Source: CAVSPO01 sp963730005
Lineage (GTDB): Bacteria; Actinomycetota; Actinomycetes; Propionibacteriales; Propionibacteriaceae
Assembly (NCBI GenBank): GCA_963730005.1
Contig: CAVSPO010000013.1
Location: 190,410 to 254,409 of the forward strand
Length of the DNA: 64,000 bases
Direction of reading: 5' to 3'
Part shown: positions 20,600-28,660 of the stretch, piece after piece
Position numbering within the stretch: position 1 is the first letter of the stretch
Layout of the letters: the number at the start of each line of letters is the position of its first letter
The notes under the pieces: generated by a model
What the model saw: the letters and a program-made list of their open reading frames with translations, nothing else
What the model was told of the DNA's origin: nothing
Databases searched by the model: none
Translations under genes and position numbers: made by a program

Positions 20600-21208
20600 A
20601 TGAGTGGATCCCAGCGCCGCGAAGGCGGCCAGGGTGGCGAGCGTCGTGGCCGTGACGACCGTCGTGGCGGCCAGCGCGAAGAACGCAACAAGAGCGAATA
20701 CCTCGAGCGGGTTGTCGCCATCAACCGGGTGAGCAAGGTTGTGCGCGGCGGTCGTCGCTTCAGCTTCACGGCGCTCGTGGTTGTCGGTGACGGCCAGGGC
20801 ACCGTGGGTGTGGGCTACGGCAAGGCCAAGGAGGTGCCGGCAGCCATCGCCAAGGGCGTTGAGGAAGCCAAGAAGCACTTCTTCAAGGTGCCGATGGTGC
20901 AGCGCACCATTCCGCATCCTGTTCAGGGTGAGAAGGCTGCCGGCGTCATGATGCTGCGGCCGGCTTCCCCCGGTACCGGTGTGATCGCCGGCGGCGCGGC
21001 TCGTGCGGTGCTGGAGTGCGCAGGCGTGCACGACGTGCTCGCCAAGTCGCTCGGCTCGCAGAATGCCCTCAACGTGGTGCATGCCACTGTGGAGGCGCTG
21101 CAGATGCTGGAGGCGCCGGAGACAGTCGCCATGCGCCGCGGCAAGACGGTTGAGGACGTCACTCCCGCTGCGATCCTGCGGGCACGCAGGGAAGGGGTGA
21201 CGGTCTGA
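20600..21208 (+). CDS. rpsE: 30S ribosomal protein S5
   Basis: S5 lines the mRNA entry and influences decoding accuracy. The 202-residue product has VVAINRVSKVVRGGRRFSF and GVGYGKAKEVPAAI. It has a glycine/arginine-rich N-terminal extension of about 30 residues that is typical of actinobacteria. Its stop overlaps the rpmD start. Confidence 0.98.
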   Translation: MSGSQRREGGQGGERRGRDDRRGGQREERNKSEYLERVVAINRVSKVVRGGRRFSFTALVVVGDGQGTVGVGYGKAKEVPAAIAKGVEEAKKHFFKVPMVQRTIPHPVQGEKAAGVMMLRPASPGTGVIAGGAARAVLECAGVHDVLAKSLGSQNALNVVHATVEALQMLEAPETVAMRRGKTVEDVTPAAILRARREGVTV

Positions 21209-21390
21209 TGGCAGTCCTGAGAGTGACCCAGCACAAGTCAAGCATCAGCGAGAAGCCCGCTGTCCGCGCGAGCCTTCGCGCCCTGGGGCTGAAGAGGATT
21301 GGTGACCAGGTGGAGCACCCGGATCGGCCCGAGATCAAGGGCATGATTCGTGCGGCTCGTCACCTGGTGACCGTGGAAGAGGTGAACTGA
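21208..21390 (+). CDS. rpmD: 50S ribosomal protein L30
   Basis: The 60-residue product has the short L30 fold with VTQHKSSISEKPAVRASLRA and LGLKRIGDQVEH. The ATG overlaps the rpsE stop (TGATG). Normal length. Confidence 0.97.
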   Translation: MAVLRVTQHKSSISEKPAVRASLRALGLKRIGDQVEHPDRPEIKGMIRAARHLVTVEEVN

Positions 21391-21391
21391 C

Positions 21392-21835
21392 ATGCCGATC
21401 AAGCTTCATGACTTGCGTCCGGCGCCAGGGGCGAAGAAAGCCAAGACCCGCGTCGGTCGTGGTGAGGGCGGCAAGGGTGGCAAGACGGCTGGCCGCGGCA
21501 CCAAGGGAACTGGCGCTCGCAAGCGCGTTCCGGAGAGTTTCGAGGGCGGCCAGATGCCGCTGCACATGAGGATTCCCAAGCTGCGTGGCTTTCAGAATCC
21601 CTTCCGTCAGGAGTTCCAGGTCGTCAACATTGCGCGACTGTCCGAGCTCTACCCTGACGGCGGCACCGTGACCGTTGACGATCTGGTGGCCAAGGGTGCT
21701 GTTCGCGCCGGCCGCCCCGTCAAGGTCCTCGGCCAGGGCGATCTGGGCGTCAAACTCGACGTCACAGCCGACAAGTTCTCGGCCACGGCCAAGGACAAGA
21801 TTGAGCAGGCCGGCGGAACAGCCACGGCGCTCTGA
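21392..21835 (+). CDS. rplO: 50S ribosomal protein L15
   Basis: L15 is a late assembly protein of the 50S subunit. The 147-residue product has a basic glycine-rich N-terminus with KTRVGRGEGGKGGKTAGRG and FEGGQMPLHMRIPKLRGF. It is the last gene of the long ribosomal run; a very strong terminator follows, which separates it from secY. Confidence 0.98.
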   Translation: MPIKLHDLRPAPGAKKAKTRVGRGEGGKGGKTAGRGTKGTGARKRVPESFEGGQMPLHMRIPKLRGFQNPFRQEFQVVNIARLSELYPDGGTVTVDDLVAKGAVRAGRPVKVLGQGDLGVKLDVTADKFSATAKDKIEQAGGTATAL

Positions 21836-21850
21836 TCAACTGCACAGCAG

Positions 21851-21891
21851 ACGGTGGAGGACGGTTCATCAGAACCGTCCTCCACCGTTTT
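21851..21891 (+). terminator. Terminator of the S10/spc operon
   Basis: A perfect 17-bp stem (21851-21867 with 21872-21888) with an ATCA loop runs into TTTTATTGTG. It is the strongest intrinsic terminator in the window and means that secY needs its own promoter. Confidence 0.93.
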
Positions 21892-22071
21892 ATTGTGTTG
21901 CCAGGCCGAAGTGACGCGTTGCACCGTTGAGCTGGAGTGCTTCGGACTGAATAGGGATGCGACGAGCGTCTTGCTAAGCTTCAAAGGCTGGTTTGGGCCG
22001 TCGGCCTGGCTGGTCAGGTCAGGCTGGGGTGTTTGGTCTGGCCCGTCATGTCTCGTCTAGAGAGGGTCCGG

Positions 22072-23388
22072 ATGCTTTCCTCCTTCGCCGGCGTGTTCCG
22101 GACGCCGGAGCTTCGCAAGAAACTCTTGTTCACGCTGTTCATCCTGGTGCTCTTCCGGCTGGGCTCGGTGGGCGTGCCCGTGCCGAATGTGAACATTGCG
22201 GCAATTCGCGAGTGTGCGAACATCGCCAGCACCGGCTCCCAGGCCGGCCTGTACACCATGATCAACATGTTCAGCGGTGGGGCTCTGCTCCAACTGACCA
22301 TCTTCGCGTTGGGCATCATGCCCTACATCACGAGTTCGATCATCATGCAATTGCTGACGGTGGTCATCCCGCGACTGGAAACCCTGAAGAAGGAGGGGGC
22401 GGCCGGTCAGCAGGAGATCACGAAGTACACCCGGTGGGTGACGATCGGGCTGGCCGTCATGCAGGCAACCTCGTTCACCATGTTGGCCGTGAACGGTCAG
22501 CTGTTCCAGGGCTGCGCGCAGTCTGTGGTCTATGACACCGGCCTGTTCGCCATCGTGGTGATGATCCTGACGATGACCGCCGGGACGTCGATCATCATGT
22601 GGTTCGGTGAGCTGATCACTGACCGGGGCATCGGCAACGGAATGTCGATCCTGATCTTCACGCAGATCGCGGCCCAGTTCCCGAGTGCCATGTGGTCCAT
22701 CCGGACGGCCTCGCCGGGCAACAAGGGTCTGGTGGTGTTCATCCTGGTGCTGGCAGTGGGCCTGCTGGTGATGGCGGGTGTGGTCTTCGTGGAGCAGGCG
22801 CAGCGGCGCATCCCGGTGCAGTACGCGAAGCGCATGGTGGGGAATCGGCTGCTTGGTGGCAGCACGACCTACATTCCGTTGAAGGTCAACCAGGCTGGTG
22901 TCATTCCGGTCATCTTCGCGTCCTCGATCCTCTATCTGCCCGTGCTCTACACCATGTTCAACTCCCAGGGCAGGATCGCCGAGTGGATCACGATAAACCT
23001 GAGTGGTAGCGGCCAATCCGTCTGGTACAACGTCATCTACCTGACCTTGATCATCTTCTTCACGTATTTCTACGTCGCCATCACTTTTGACCCGGTCGAG
23101 GTGAGCGACAACATGAAGAAGTACGGCGGTTTCATTCCCGGGATCCGGGCCGGTAAACCGACAGAGGATTACCTCGCCTACGTGTTGTCCCGGTTGACCG
23201 CTCCTGGCGCCCTTTATCTGGCGCTGATCTCGCTGCTGCCCACTCTGGCGATGGTGTATCTGGGCGCCAACCAGAACTTCCCGTTCGGTGGCACCAGCAT
23301 CCTGATCATCGTCGGGGTCGGTCTTGACACCGTGAAACAGATCGAGGGACAGCTGCAACAACGCAGCTACGAGGGTTTCCTCAAGTAA
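22072..23388 (+). CDS. secY: Preprotein translocase subunit SecY
   Basis: SecY is the channel of the Sec translocon. The 438-residue product has ten predicted membrane segments, starts MLSSFAGVFRTPELRKKLLF as in other actinobacteria, and has the plug and cytosolic loop region around QEITKYTRWVTIG and RIPVQYAKRMVG. The ATG at 22072 follows AGAGGG by five bases; in-frame codons further upstream (TTG at 22033, ATG at 22048) give residues unlike the family. The promoter should lie in 21892-22071, but I see only a weak candidate. Confidence 0.97.
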   Translation: MLSSFAGVFRTPELRKKLLFTLFILVLFRLGSVGVPVPNVNIAAIRECANIASTGSQAGLYTMINMFSGGALLQLTIFALGIMPYITSSIIMQLLTVVIPRLETLKKEGAAGQQEITKYTRWVTIGLAVMQATSFTMLAVNGQLFQGCAQSVVYDTGLFAIVVMILTMTAGTSIIMWFGELITDRGIGNGMSILIFTQIAAQFPSAMWSIRTASPGNKGLVVFILVLAVGLLVMAGVVFVEQAQRRIPVQYAKRMVGNRLLGGSTTYIPLKVNQAGVIPVIFASSILYLPVLYTMFNSQGRIAEWITINLSGSGQSVWYNVIYLTLIIFFTYFYVAITFDPVEVSDNMKKYGGFIPGIRAGKPTEDYLAYVLSRLTAPGALYLALISLLPTLAMVYLGANQNFPFGGTSILIIVGVGLDTVKQIEGQLQQRSYEGFLK

Positions 23389-23432
23389 GTTGGTAGCACC
23401 GTGATGATCTTCAACGACGAAGGGACTGGATC

Positions 23433-24008
23433 ATGAGGCTGTTGATCATGGGTGCGCCAGGAGCTGGCAAGGGGACCCAGGCAGTGGGCGTGGCCAACTA
23501 TTTCGGTGTTCCGGCAATTTCCACGGGGAGCATCTTCCGGGACAATGTCGCCCGGAAGACGGCGCTGGGCCAGCAGGTGGAGGCCATCATGGCTGCCGGC
23601 GAGTTCGTTCCCGACCAGCTCACCGAGCAGTTGGTGGCTGATCGGCTGGGTCAACCTGACGCTGTTGATGGTTGGCTGCTGGACGGGTTCCCGCGCACCC
23701 TGCACCAGGTGGCGGCCTTGGACGAGTACCTGGGGGCGCATGGCCAGCAGTTGGACGCGGCCATTGCGCTTGAGGTGCCTGAGGCGTTGCTGACGGACCG
23801 GCTGCTGAAACGGGCTCAGATCGAAGGCCGCGCGGACGACAACGAGGAAGCCATCAGGCGTCGTTTTGAGATGTACCAGCAAGAGACGCAGCCGTTGCTG
23901 GCCGAGTACGACCGGCAGGGGCTGGTGCTACGCGTCGACGGCGTCGGTTCGCTGGAAGAGGTGCGCGACCGGATCGCTGCGGCGCTGGCCGAGAAGCAGC
24001 AGGGCTGA
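23433..24008 (+). CDS. adk: Adenylate kinase
   Basis: Adk interconverts ATP and AMP with two ADP. The 191-residue product has the P-loop GAPGAGKGT at residues 7-15, the DGFPRT motif, and a short lid segment without the zinc-type insertion, as usual for actinobacteria. It lies in the conserved order secY, adk, map, with a GAAGGGA site before the ATG. Confidence 0.97.
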   Translation: MRLLIMGAPGAGKGTQAVGVANYFGVPAISTGSIFRDNVARKTALGQQVEAIMAAGEFVPDQLTEQLVADRLGQPDAVDGWLLDGFPRTLHQVAALDEYLGAHGQQLDAAIALEVPEALLTDRLLKRAQIEGRADDNEEAIRRRFEMYQQETQPLLAEYDRQGLVLRVDGVGSLEEVRDRIAAALAEKQQG

Positions 24009-24010
24009 AC

Positions 24011-24847
24011 ATGGGTGGGGTCCAGATCAAGACCGCCGAGCAAATCAAGGCCATGCGCAGGGCAGGCTTGCTGACGGGCCGCATCCTCAAGGCACTGGGC
24101 GAGCGGATTGTGCCCGGTGTGACGACTCTGGAGCTGGACGCCCTGGCGCGGGAGTTGCTGGCTTCCGCCGGCGCGGCGTCCAGCTTCCTGCACTACGGCG
24201 CCGGCTGGGGAGTTCCGCCCTACCCGGCCGTGGCCTGTATCTCGGTGAACGACACCATCGTGCACGGCATCCCGTCCTCCGACATCGTGCTGGCAGAAGG
24301 AGACATCGTCAGCATCGACTTCGGGGCGCATGTCGACGGCTGGCACGGGGATGCGGCCCGGACATTCGCCGTGGGTGTGATCGACACCCCCTCCGTTGAA
24401 CTGATCGAAGCCTCTCGGTTGGCGATGTGGGCCGGGGCAGCCGGGATGGGCGAGGGGTCGCGGGTCACTGACATCTCCAGCGCCATCCAGAAGTCCATTC
24501 GTTCGCACCGGCGCCGTTTCGGCATCATCCGCGAGTACACGGGCCACGGCATCGGCTCCGAGATGCATCAGGAGCCTGACGTGCCGAACCACGGTCGCCC
24601 CCATCGGGGGCCGAGGCTGCAGCCAGGCATGTGTCTGGCCATCGAACCGATGATCACCCTCGGTGGTGAGGGAACCAGAGTCCTCGACGACGAGTGGACG
24701 GTGCAGACCCTCGACGGTTCCCGCGCCGCGCACTGGGAGAACACCTTCGCCATCGTCGAAGGTGGGGTTTGGGTGCTCACCGAGGAGGACGGTGGCGAGA
24801 CCGAGCTGCGGGCCCGTGGGGTGCCCTTCAGGCCCTTGGGCGACTGA
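24011..24847 (+). CDS. map: Methionine aminopeptidase, type I
   Basis: MAP removes the initiator Met from nascent chains. The 278-residue product has the pita-bread fold motifs: SVNDTIVHGIP, DFGAHVDGWHGDAARTF with the metal-binding Asp pair, TGHGIGSEMHQEP with the His ligand, and IEPMITLGG with a Glu ligand. It begins two bases after the adk stop. In most actinobacteria infA follows directly; here a foreign-looking block intervenes. Confidence 0.96.
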   Translation: MGGVQIKTAEQIKAMRRAGLLTGRILKALGERIVPGVTTLELDALARELLASAGAASSFLHYGAGWGVPPYPAVACISVNDTIVHGIPSSDIVLAEGDIVSIDFGAHVDGWHGDAARTFAVGVIDTPSVELIEASRLAMWAGAAGMGEGSRVTDISSAIQKSIRSHRRRFGIIREYTGHGIGSEMHQEPDVPNHGRPHRGPRLQPGMCLAIEPMITLGGEGTRVLDDEWTVQTLDGSRAAHWENTFAIVEGGVWVLTEEDGGETELRARGVPFRPLGD

Positions 24848-24892
24848 CTGCGCTCGGCTTCGAGACCAACGCCCGGATCGGCCGTCCGGTCT

Positions 24893-24898
24893 TAGTCT
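24893..24898 (+). promoter_or_regulatory. Probable -10 box of the alcohol dehydrogenase gene
   Basis: TAGTCT ends six bases before the ATG at 24905, which would place the transcript start at the start codon itself. No ribosome binding site is present, consistent with a leaderless mRNA. Confidence 0.5.
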
Positions 24899-24904
24899 GT
24901 GCCC

Positions 24905-25921
24905 ATGCGTGGAGCCATCTGGTACGGACCATACGACATTCGACTCACCCAGCGGCCGGACCCGGTGATCCAGGAGCCGACCGACGCGATCGTGCGGGTG
25001 ACCGCAACCTGCGTCTGCGGTTCCGACCTGTGGGATTACCGCGGTGTCAACACGTTCACGGCGCCCGTGCCCATTGGTCACGAGTACTGTGGCGTGGTCG
25101 AGGCCGTGGGTCCGGCCGTCAAGGACGTCAGGGTCGGACAGTTCGTGGTGGGGCCCTTCTTCGCCTGCTGCAACCGGTGTCCAGCATGTCTGGCGGGCTT
25201 CCAGTCGGACTGCGCTCACCTTCAGTGGTATGACGGCTGCCAGGCGGAGTTGCTCCGGGTGCCAATGGCGGACGGTACCTTGGTGGCCACGCCCGAGCCG
25301 CCCGACGAGCACCTGATCCCCAGCCTGCTGGCCCTGTCCGACGTGATGGGCACCGGCTGGCATGCCGCGGTGTCTGCGCGGGTCGGGCCGGGTATGACGG
25401 CGGCGGTGGTCGGTGACGGCGCGGTCGGGCTGTGCGGGGTGCTGGCCTGCCGCGAACTGGGCGCGGAGCGGATCGTCGTGATGAGCCGGCACCCACGGCG
25501 CCAGGAATTGGCGCGAACGTTCGGAGCCACCGACATCGTCACCGAGCGCGGCGCCGAAGCAGTCGAACAGGTGCGTGCGTTGACAGCCGGAGTGGGGGCC
25601 GACGCGGTGCTGGAGTGCGTGGGCACCGATGCCGCGATGCGGCAGGCGGTCGGCTGCACCCGCAGTGGCAGCCTGGTGGGGTACGTCGGGCTGCCGCACG
25701 AGGTCCAGTTCGACGTCGAGGAGTTGTTCCGACGCAATGTGGGGGTGCATGGCGGCATGGCGCCCACTCGCGAGTACCTGCCGGGGCTGATGGGCAAGGT
25801 GCTGCACGGTGACATCGAGCCGGGTCGGGTGTTCGACCTCACCCTGCCGCTGTCCGAGGTGGCCGAAGGTTACCGGGCCATGGACGAGAGAAGGGCGATC
25901 AAGGCGCTGTTGCTGCCCTGA
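24905..25921 (+). CDS. Zinc-dependent alcohol dehydrogenase, MDR family
   Basis: The 338-residue product is a medium-chain dehydrogenase. It has the catalytic zinc motif CVCGSDLWDYRG and GHEYCGVVEAVG, the four-Cys structural zinc loop (CCNRCPACLAGFQSDC region), and a Rossmann fold with VVGDGAVGLCGVLACRELGA. The Cys spacing in the structural loop is normal in count. It probably oxidises an alcohol or polyol with NAD(P), but the substrate cannot be told. The transcript is probably leaderless. It lies alone between map and the convergent metQ gene. Confidence 0.88.
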   Translation: MRGAIWYGPYDIRLTQRPDPVIQEPTDAIVRVTATCVCGSDLWDYRGVNTFTAPVPIGHEYCGVVEAVGPAVKDVRVGQFVVGPFFACCNRCPACLAGFQSDCAHLQWYDGCQAELLRVPMADGTLVATPEPPDEHLIPSLLALSDVMGTGWHAAVSARVGPGMTAAVVGDGAVGLCGVLACRELGAERIVVMSRHPRRQELARTFGATDIVTERGAEAVEQVRALTAGVGADAVLECVGTDAAMRQAVGCTRSGSLVGYVGLPHEVQFDVEELFRRNVGVHGGMAPTREYLPGLMGKVLHGDIEPGRVFDLTLPLSEVAEGYRAMDERRAIKALLLP

Positions 25922-25962
25922 GCCAGGCCTGGGAGTCGCCGTGGCCCCGGCCCGAACGTCAA

Positions 25963-25993
25963 AGCGGCCCGCCCCGGTGGGGGACGGGCCGCT
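25963..25993 (-). terminator. Terminator between the alcohol dehydrogenase gene and metQ
   Basis: A 9-bp stem (25963-25971 with 25985-25993) with an inner CCCC/GGGG run gives a 13-bp structure. Read on the minus strand it is followed by CTTTGAC, so it mainly ends the metNIQ transcript, but it can serve both convergent genes. Confidence 0.75.
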
Positions 25994-26008
25994 GACTTGT
26001 CGGAATAC

Positions 26009-26830
26009 TCAGCAGGCGGGGATGACCTCGCCCTGGTACTTGTCCTGAATGTACTTCTGGGTCTCAGCGCTGCACAGCAGCTCGCCCAGCTTCTTGATTG
26101 CCGGCTTGTCCTTGTCCTCGGTGCGAGCCACCAGGACGTTGTTGTACGGGTTGTTCTCGGGGCTCTCGATCTGGATGGCGTCCTTGCTGGGGGTGAGGCC
26201 GGCGCCCAACGCGAAGTTGGAGTTGATGACGGCCGCATCAAGGTCGGGCAGCGACACAGGCAGCTGCGGAGCCTCCAACTCCTTGAACTGCAGGTTCTTC
26301 GGATTGGTGACGATGTCGATCGGGGTCGAGTTCAGGTTCGTCGGATCCTTGAGCGTGATCAGACCCTGCTGGGCGAAGATCAGCAGCGCGCGACCTTCAT
26401 TCGTGGGGTCGTTGGGGATGCCCACCGAGGCGCCCTCGGGCAGGTCCGCCAGCTTGGAGACCTTCTTGGAGTAGACGCCCATCGGCTCCAGGTGCACCGT
26501 GGCGACCACGGAGAACTTGAAACCGTTCTCGGCGATCTGCTGATCGAGGTAGGGCTTGTGCTGGAAGTAGTTGGCGTCGAGCGAGCCGTCTGCCAGCGCC
26601 GAGTTCGGCTGCACGTAATCGCTGAACTCGATGATGTCGATCTTGATCCCGGCTGCCGCGGCCTGGGATTCGTTGACGAAACTGAGGATGTCGGAATGCG
26701 GCGTTGGGCTGGCGCCCACCTTGACGGTGGTGACAGCGGAACTGGAGTCACTGGCGGCGTTGCTGGAGCAGCCCGCCAGCGCCAGGGTTCCGAGCGCCAG
26801 TGCTGCCACGATCTTTCTGGTGATGGTCAT
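26009..26830 (-). CDS. metQ: Methionine ABC transporter, substrate-binding lipoprotein
   Basis: MetQ captures methionine outside the membrane for MetNI. The 273-residue product has a lipoprotein signal peptide with the lipobox LALAGC and the acylated Cys at residue 21. The mature part has the NLPA family pattern: DYVQPNSALADGSLDANYFQH, GVYSKK and IPNDPTNEGRALL. A strong AGGAG site precedes the ATG. It lies last in the metN-metI-metQ unit, 105 bases after metI. Confidence 0.93.
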   Translation of the reverse strand: MTITRKIVAALALGTLALAGCSSNAASDSSSAVTTVKVGASPTPHSDILSFVNESQAAAAGIKIDIIEFSDYVQPNSALADGSLDANYFQHKPYLDQQIAENGFKFSVVATVHLEPMGVYSKKVSKLADLPEGASVGIPNDPTNEGRALLIFAQQGLITLKDPTNLNSTPIDIVTNPKNLQFKELEAPQLPVSLPDLDAAVINSNFALGAGLTPSKDAIQIESPENNPYNNVLVARTEDKDKPAIKKLGELLCSAETQKYIQDKYQGEVIPAC

Positions 26831-26935
26831 GGAGATTCTCCTGAAGTTGCAATTGTGGTGAACAGTGCCGACCGGAGGTCGGCGGGACTTGTGCTGTCGG
26901 TTGGTGGGGACTGCCGGCGGATCGTTCCGCCACGA

Positions 26936-27592
26936 TCATCGGTAGGACAACTTCCTGGCGAGCCGGTCGCCGAGCAGCTGCACCAGCTGGGTGAGCCCGA
27001 CCAGCAGCACCACCGTCCAGAGCGTGACCTCCCAGACCTTCCGCTGATAGCCGTAACGAATGGCGACGTCCCCCAGACCGCCGCCGCCAATGGCGCCGGA
27101 CATGGCTGAGTACCCGATCAGCGAGATGAAGGTGGTGGTGATCGCACTGATCAGGCCGGGCAGGGCTTCGGGCAACAGCACGTACTTCACCAGTTGCCAG
27201 GTGGTGGCTCCCATTGCCTCGACGGCTTCGATCTTGCCCGGCTGGATCTCGCGCAAGGAGGTCTCGACCAGGCGTGCCAGGAAGGGCGCCGCTGACAGGG
27301 TGAGGGGCACCACCGCGGCAGTCGCGCCGATCGTGGTGCCGGTGATCACCCGGGTCAGTGGGGCCACCACGACGAGCATGATGACGAAGGGCACCGAGCG
27401 GCCGACGTTGATGATCGCGCCCATGCCCTGATTGACCGCTTTGTGCGACTGGAGTCCGCCAGGTGCGGTCAGGTAGACGGCCACACCCAGAGGCAGACCC
27501 AACAGGACCGCGAACAAGGTGGACAGCACCACCATGTACAGCGTCTGCCCGCTGGCTTCTGCCAGTAGTCGGAACATCACGTCTGCGCTCAC
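26936..27592 (-). CDS. metI: Methionine ABC transporter, permease
   Basis: MetI is the membrane part of the importer. The 218-residue product has five predicted membrane helices and the EAA loop that docks on MetN (EAVEAMGATTWQLVKYVLLPEA). Its GTG start overlaps the metN stop (GTGA), so the two are coupled in translation. Confidence 0.95.
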   Translation of the reverse strand: MSADVMFRLLAEASGQTLYMVVLSTLFAVLLGLPLGVAVYLTAPGGLQSHKAVNQGMGAIINVGRSVPFVIMLVVVAPLTRVITGTTIGATAAVVPLTLSAAPFLARLVETSLREIQPGKIEAVEAMGATTWQLVKYVLLPEALPGLISAITTTFISLIGYSAMSGAIGGGGLGDVAIRYGYQRKVWEVTLWTVVLLVGLTQLVQLLGDRLARKLSYR

Positions 27593-28320
27593 GGCGTCAC
27601 CTGCTCCCCGCTGTCGGTTGTCTGGTTTGCTCGGTCGACGGTTTCCAGCTTCGCGATTCGGCCGTGTTCAATGGTGGCGATTGCGTCGGCCACCTGATTG
27701 ATCACTTCCATCTGGTGGGTGATCAGCAGGGTGGTGAGGCCGAACTCGTCGGTCAAGCCACGCAGCAGCCGAATGATCGACTGGGTTGTCTCCGGGTCGA
27801 GCGCACTGGTCGCCTCGTCACTGACCAGCACATCGGGTTGACTGATCAAGGCGCGTGCGATCGCCACCCGCTGCTGCTGACCACCGGACAGCTGGGCCGG
27901 GTGTACGGACGCCTTGTCGCTCAGCCCCACGCGCTCCAGCAGCGCCTGGGCGCGTTCGCGGCGCTCCGCCTTGGGCACACCGATCAGTTGCAGTGGCAGT
28001 TCGACGTTTCCCATCGCGGTGCGTGAGTTGAGCAGGTTGAAGTCCTGGTAGATGACGCTGATCCGCCGGCGCTGGGTCCGCAACGCGTCGCCGGTCAGCG
28101 ACGTCAGGTCCACGCCGTTCACCGAGATGGAGCCCGAACTGGGTTTCTCCAGCAACGTGAGGCACCGGCCGAGCGTTGTCTTGCCGGAGCCGGACGGGCC
28201 GATGATGCCCATCACCTGGCCACGATCGACGTGCAGTGTGACGTCGTTGAGAGCTGTTACTGGCGCATTGTCCCGGCTGGTGGCCGGATACACCTTGGTG
28301 AGGTGCGTTACGTCAATCAC
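27589..28320 (-). CDS. metN: Methionine ABC transporter, ATP-binding protein (short form)
   Basis: MetN powers methionine import. The 243-residue product has the Walker A motif GPSGSGKTT, the signature LSGGQQQRVAIARAL, Walker B VLVSDEATSALD and the switch His in LLITHQ. E. coli MetN is about 340 residues long because of a C-terminal NIL domain that binds methionine and causes transinhibition; this protein stops right after the nucleotide-binding domain. Control may instead occur at the RNA level through the leader peptide upstream. The start is GTG. Confidence 0.93.
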   Translation of the reverse strand: MIDVTHLTKVYPATSRDNAPVTALNDVTLHVDRGQVMGIIGPSGSGKTTLGRCLTLLEKPSSGSISVNGVDLTSLTGDALRTQRRRISVIYQDFNLLNSRTAMGNVELPLQLIGVPKAERRERAQALLERVGLSDKASVHPAQLSGGQQQRVAIARALISQPDVLVSDEATSALDPETTQSIIRLLRGLTDEFGLTTLLITHQMEVINQVADAIATIEHGRIAKLETVDRANQTTDSGEQVTP

Positions 28321-28441
28321 GGGTGAGTCCTGACTGGCAGGGCGTCCGGGGACGCCGGGGGACGTTGGGCATGCGCTGGGCAGCGCCAGCGAGGCGCCCG
28401 GCCGCGCTTGCTCGCCGTCCCCGGAGGAACCGACATGAATG
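28321..28441 (-). promoter_or_regulatory. Attenuator-like region between the leader peptide and metN
   Basis: On the minus strand this 121-nt stretch can form mutually exclusive hairpins. GCGCC/GGCGC (28383-28387 with 28393-28397) competes with GCGCT/AGCGC (28373-28377 with 28382-28386). A further stem GGCGTC/GACGCC (28341-28346 with 28351-28356) lies about 20 nt before the metN start. No T-run is seen, so control by Rho or by hiding the start is more likely than intrinsic termination. Confidence 0.45.
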
Positions 28442-28486
28442 TCAGAGCGCGCGGCGGGAAAGCCTCGCGCATCGCATTCGTGTCAT
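28442..28486 (-). CDS. Leader peptide of the metNIQ operon
   Basis: A 14-codon reading frame reads MTRMRCARLSRRAL and ends in TGA, 121 nt before metN. It has its own strong ribosome binding site (AGGAAGAGGA) seven bases before the ATG. The peptide has a single Cys at codon 6 and five Arg codons. Short upstream peptides with Cys and Arg are known before sulfur metabolism genes in actinobacteria, where translation of Cys codons reports on cysteine supply. By analogy this peptide should tune metNIQ to sulfur amino acid status; that is inference. Confidence 0.65.
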   Translation of the reverse strand: MTRMRCARLSRRAL

Positions 28487-28544
28487 CACGTCCTCTTCCT
28501 TCCGGCAGCCCGACAGTCGGGCGCAGCGAACTGGATCAGGCTGA

Positions 28545-28550
28545 ATGTTA
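28545..28550 (-). promoter_or_regulatory. Possible -10 box of the metNIQ transcript
   Basis: On the minus strand the sequence TAACAT lies about 60 nt before the leader peptide start. The -35 match 17-18 bp upstream (TTCGCG or TCGCGA) is poor. A hairpin GCCCGA-CTG-TCGGGC lies between it and the leader peptide. Confidence 0.35.
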
Positions 28551-28647
28551 GTTGGTGTTGGAGGCTGTCGCGAAATTTGTCCATGGCCTGCCGAGGCAGT
28601 CAGGCCGGCTTCGTCGGCAGGGCTCGGTGCCCGGCGTGGACGCCAGC

Positions 28648-28653
28648 TAGAGT
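28648..28653 (+). promoter_or_regulatory. -10 box of the DUF1707 gene (leaderless)
   Basis: TAGAGT is followed by seven bases and then the GTG start codon, the standard geometry of actinobacterial leaderless transcripts. No ribosome binding site is present. Confidence 0.6.
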
Positions 28654-28660
28654 GGACGGC

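Noticed and set aside
28321..28560. SAM riboswitch before metN
   Set aside because: No known SAM riboswitch core could be recognised; the leader peptide explains the region better. A covariance model search would settle it.
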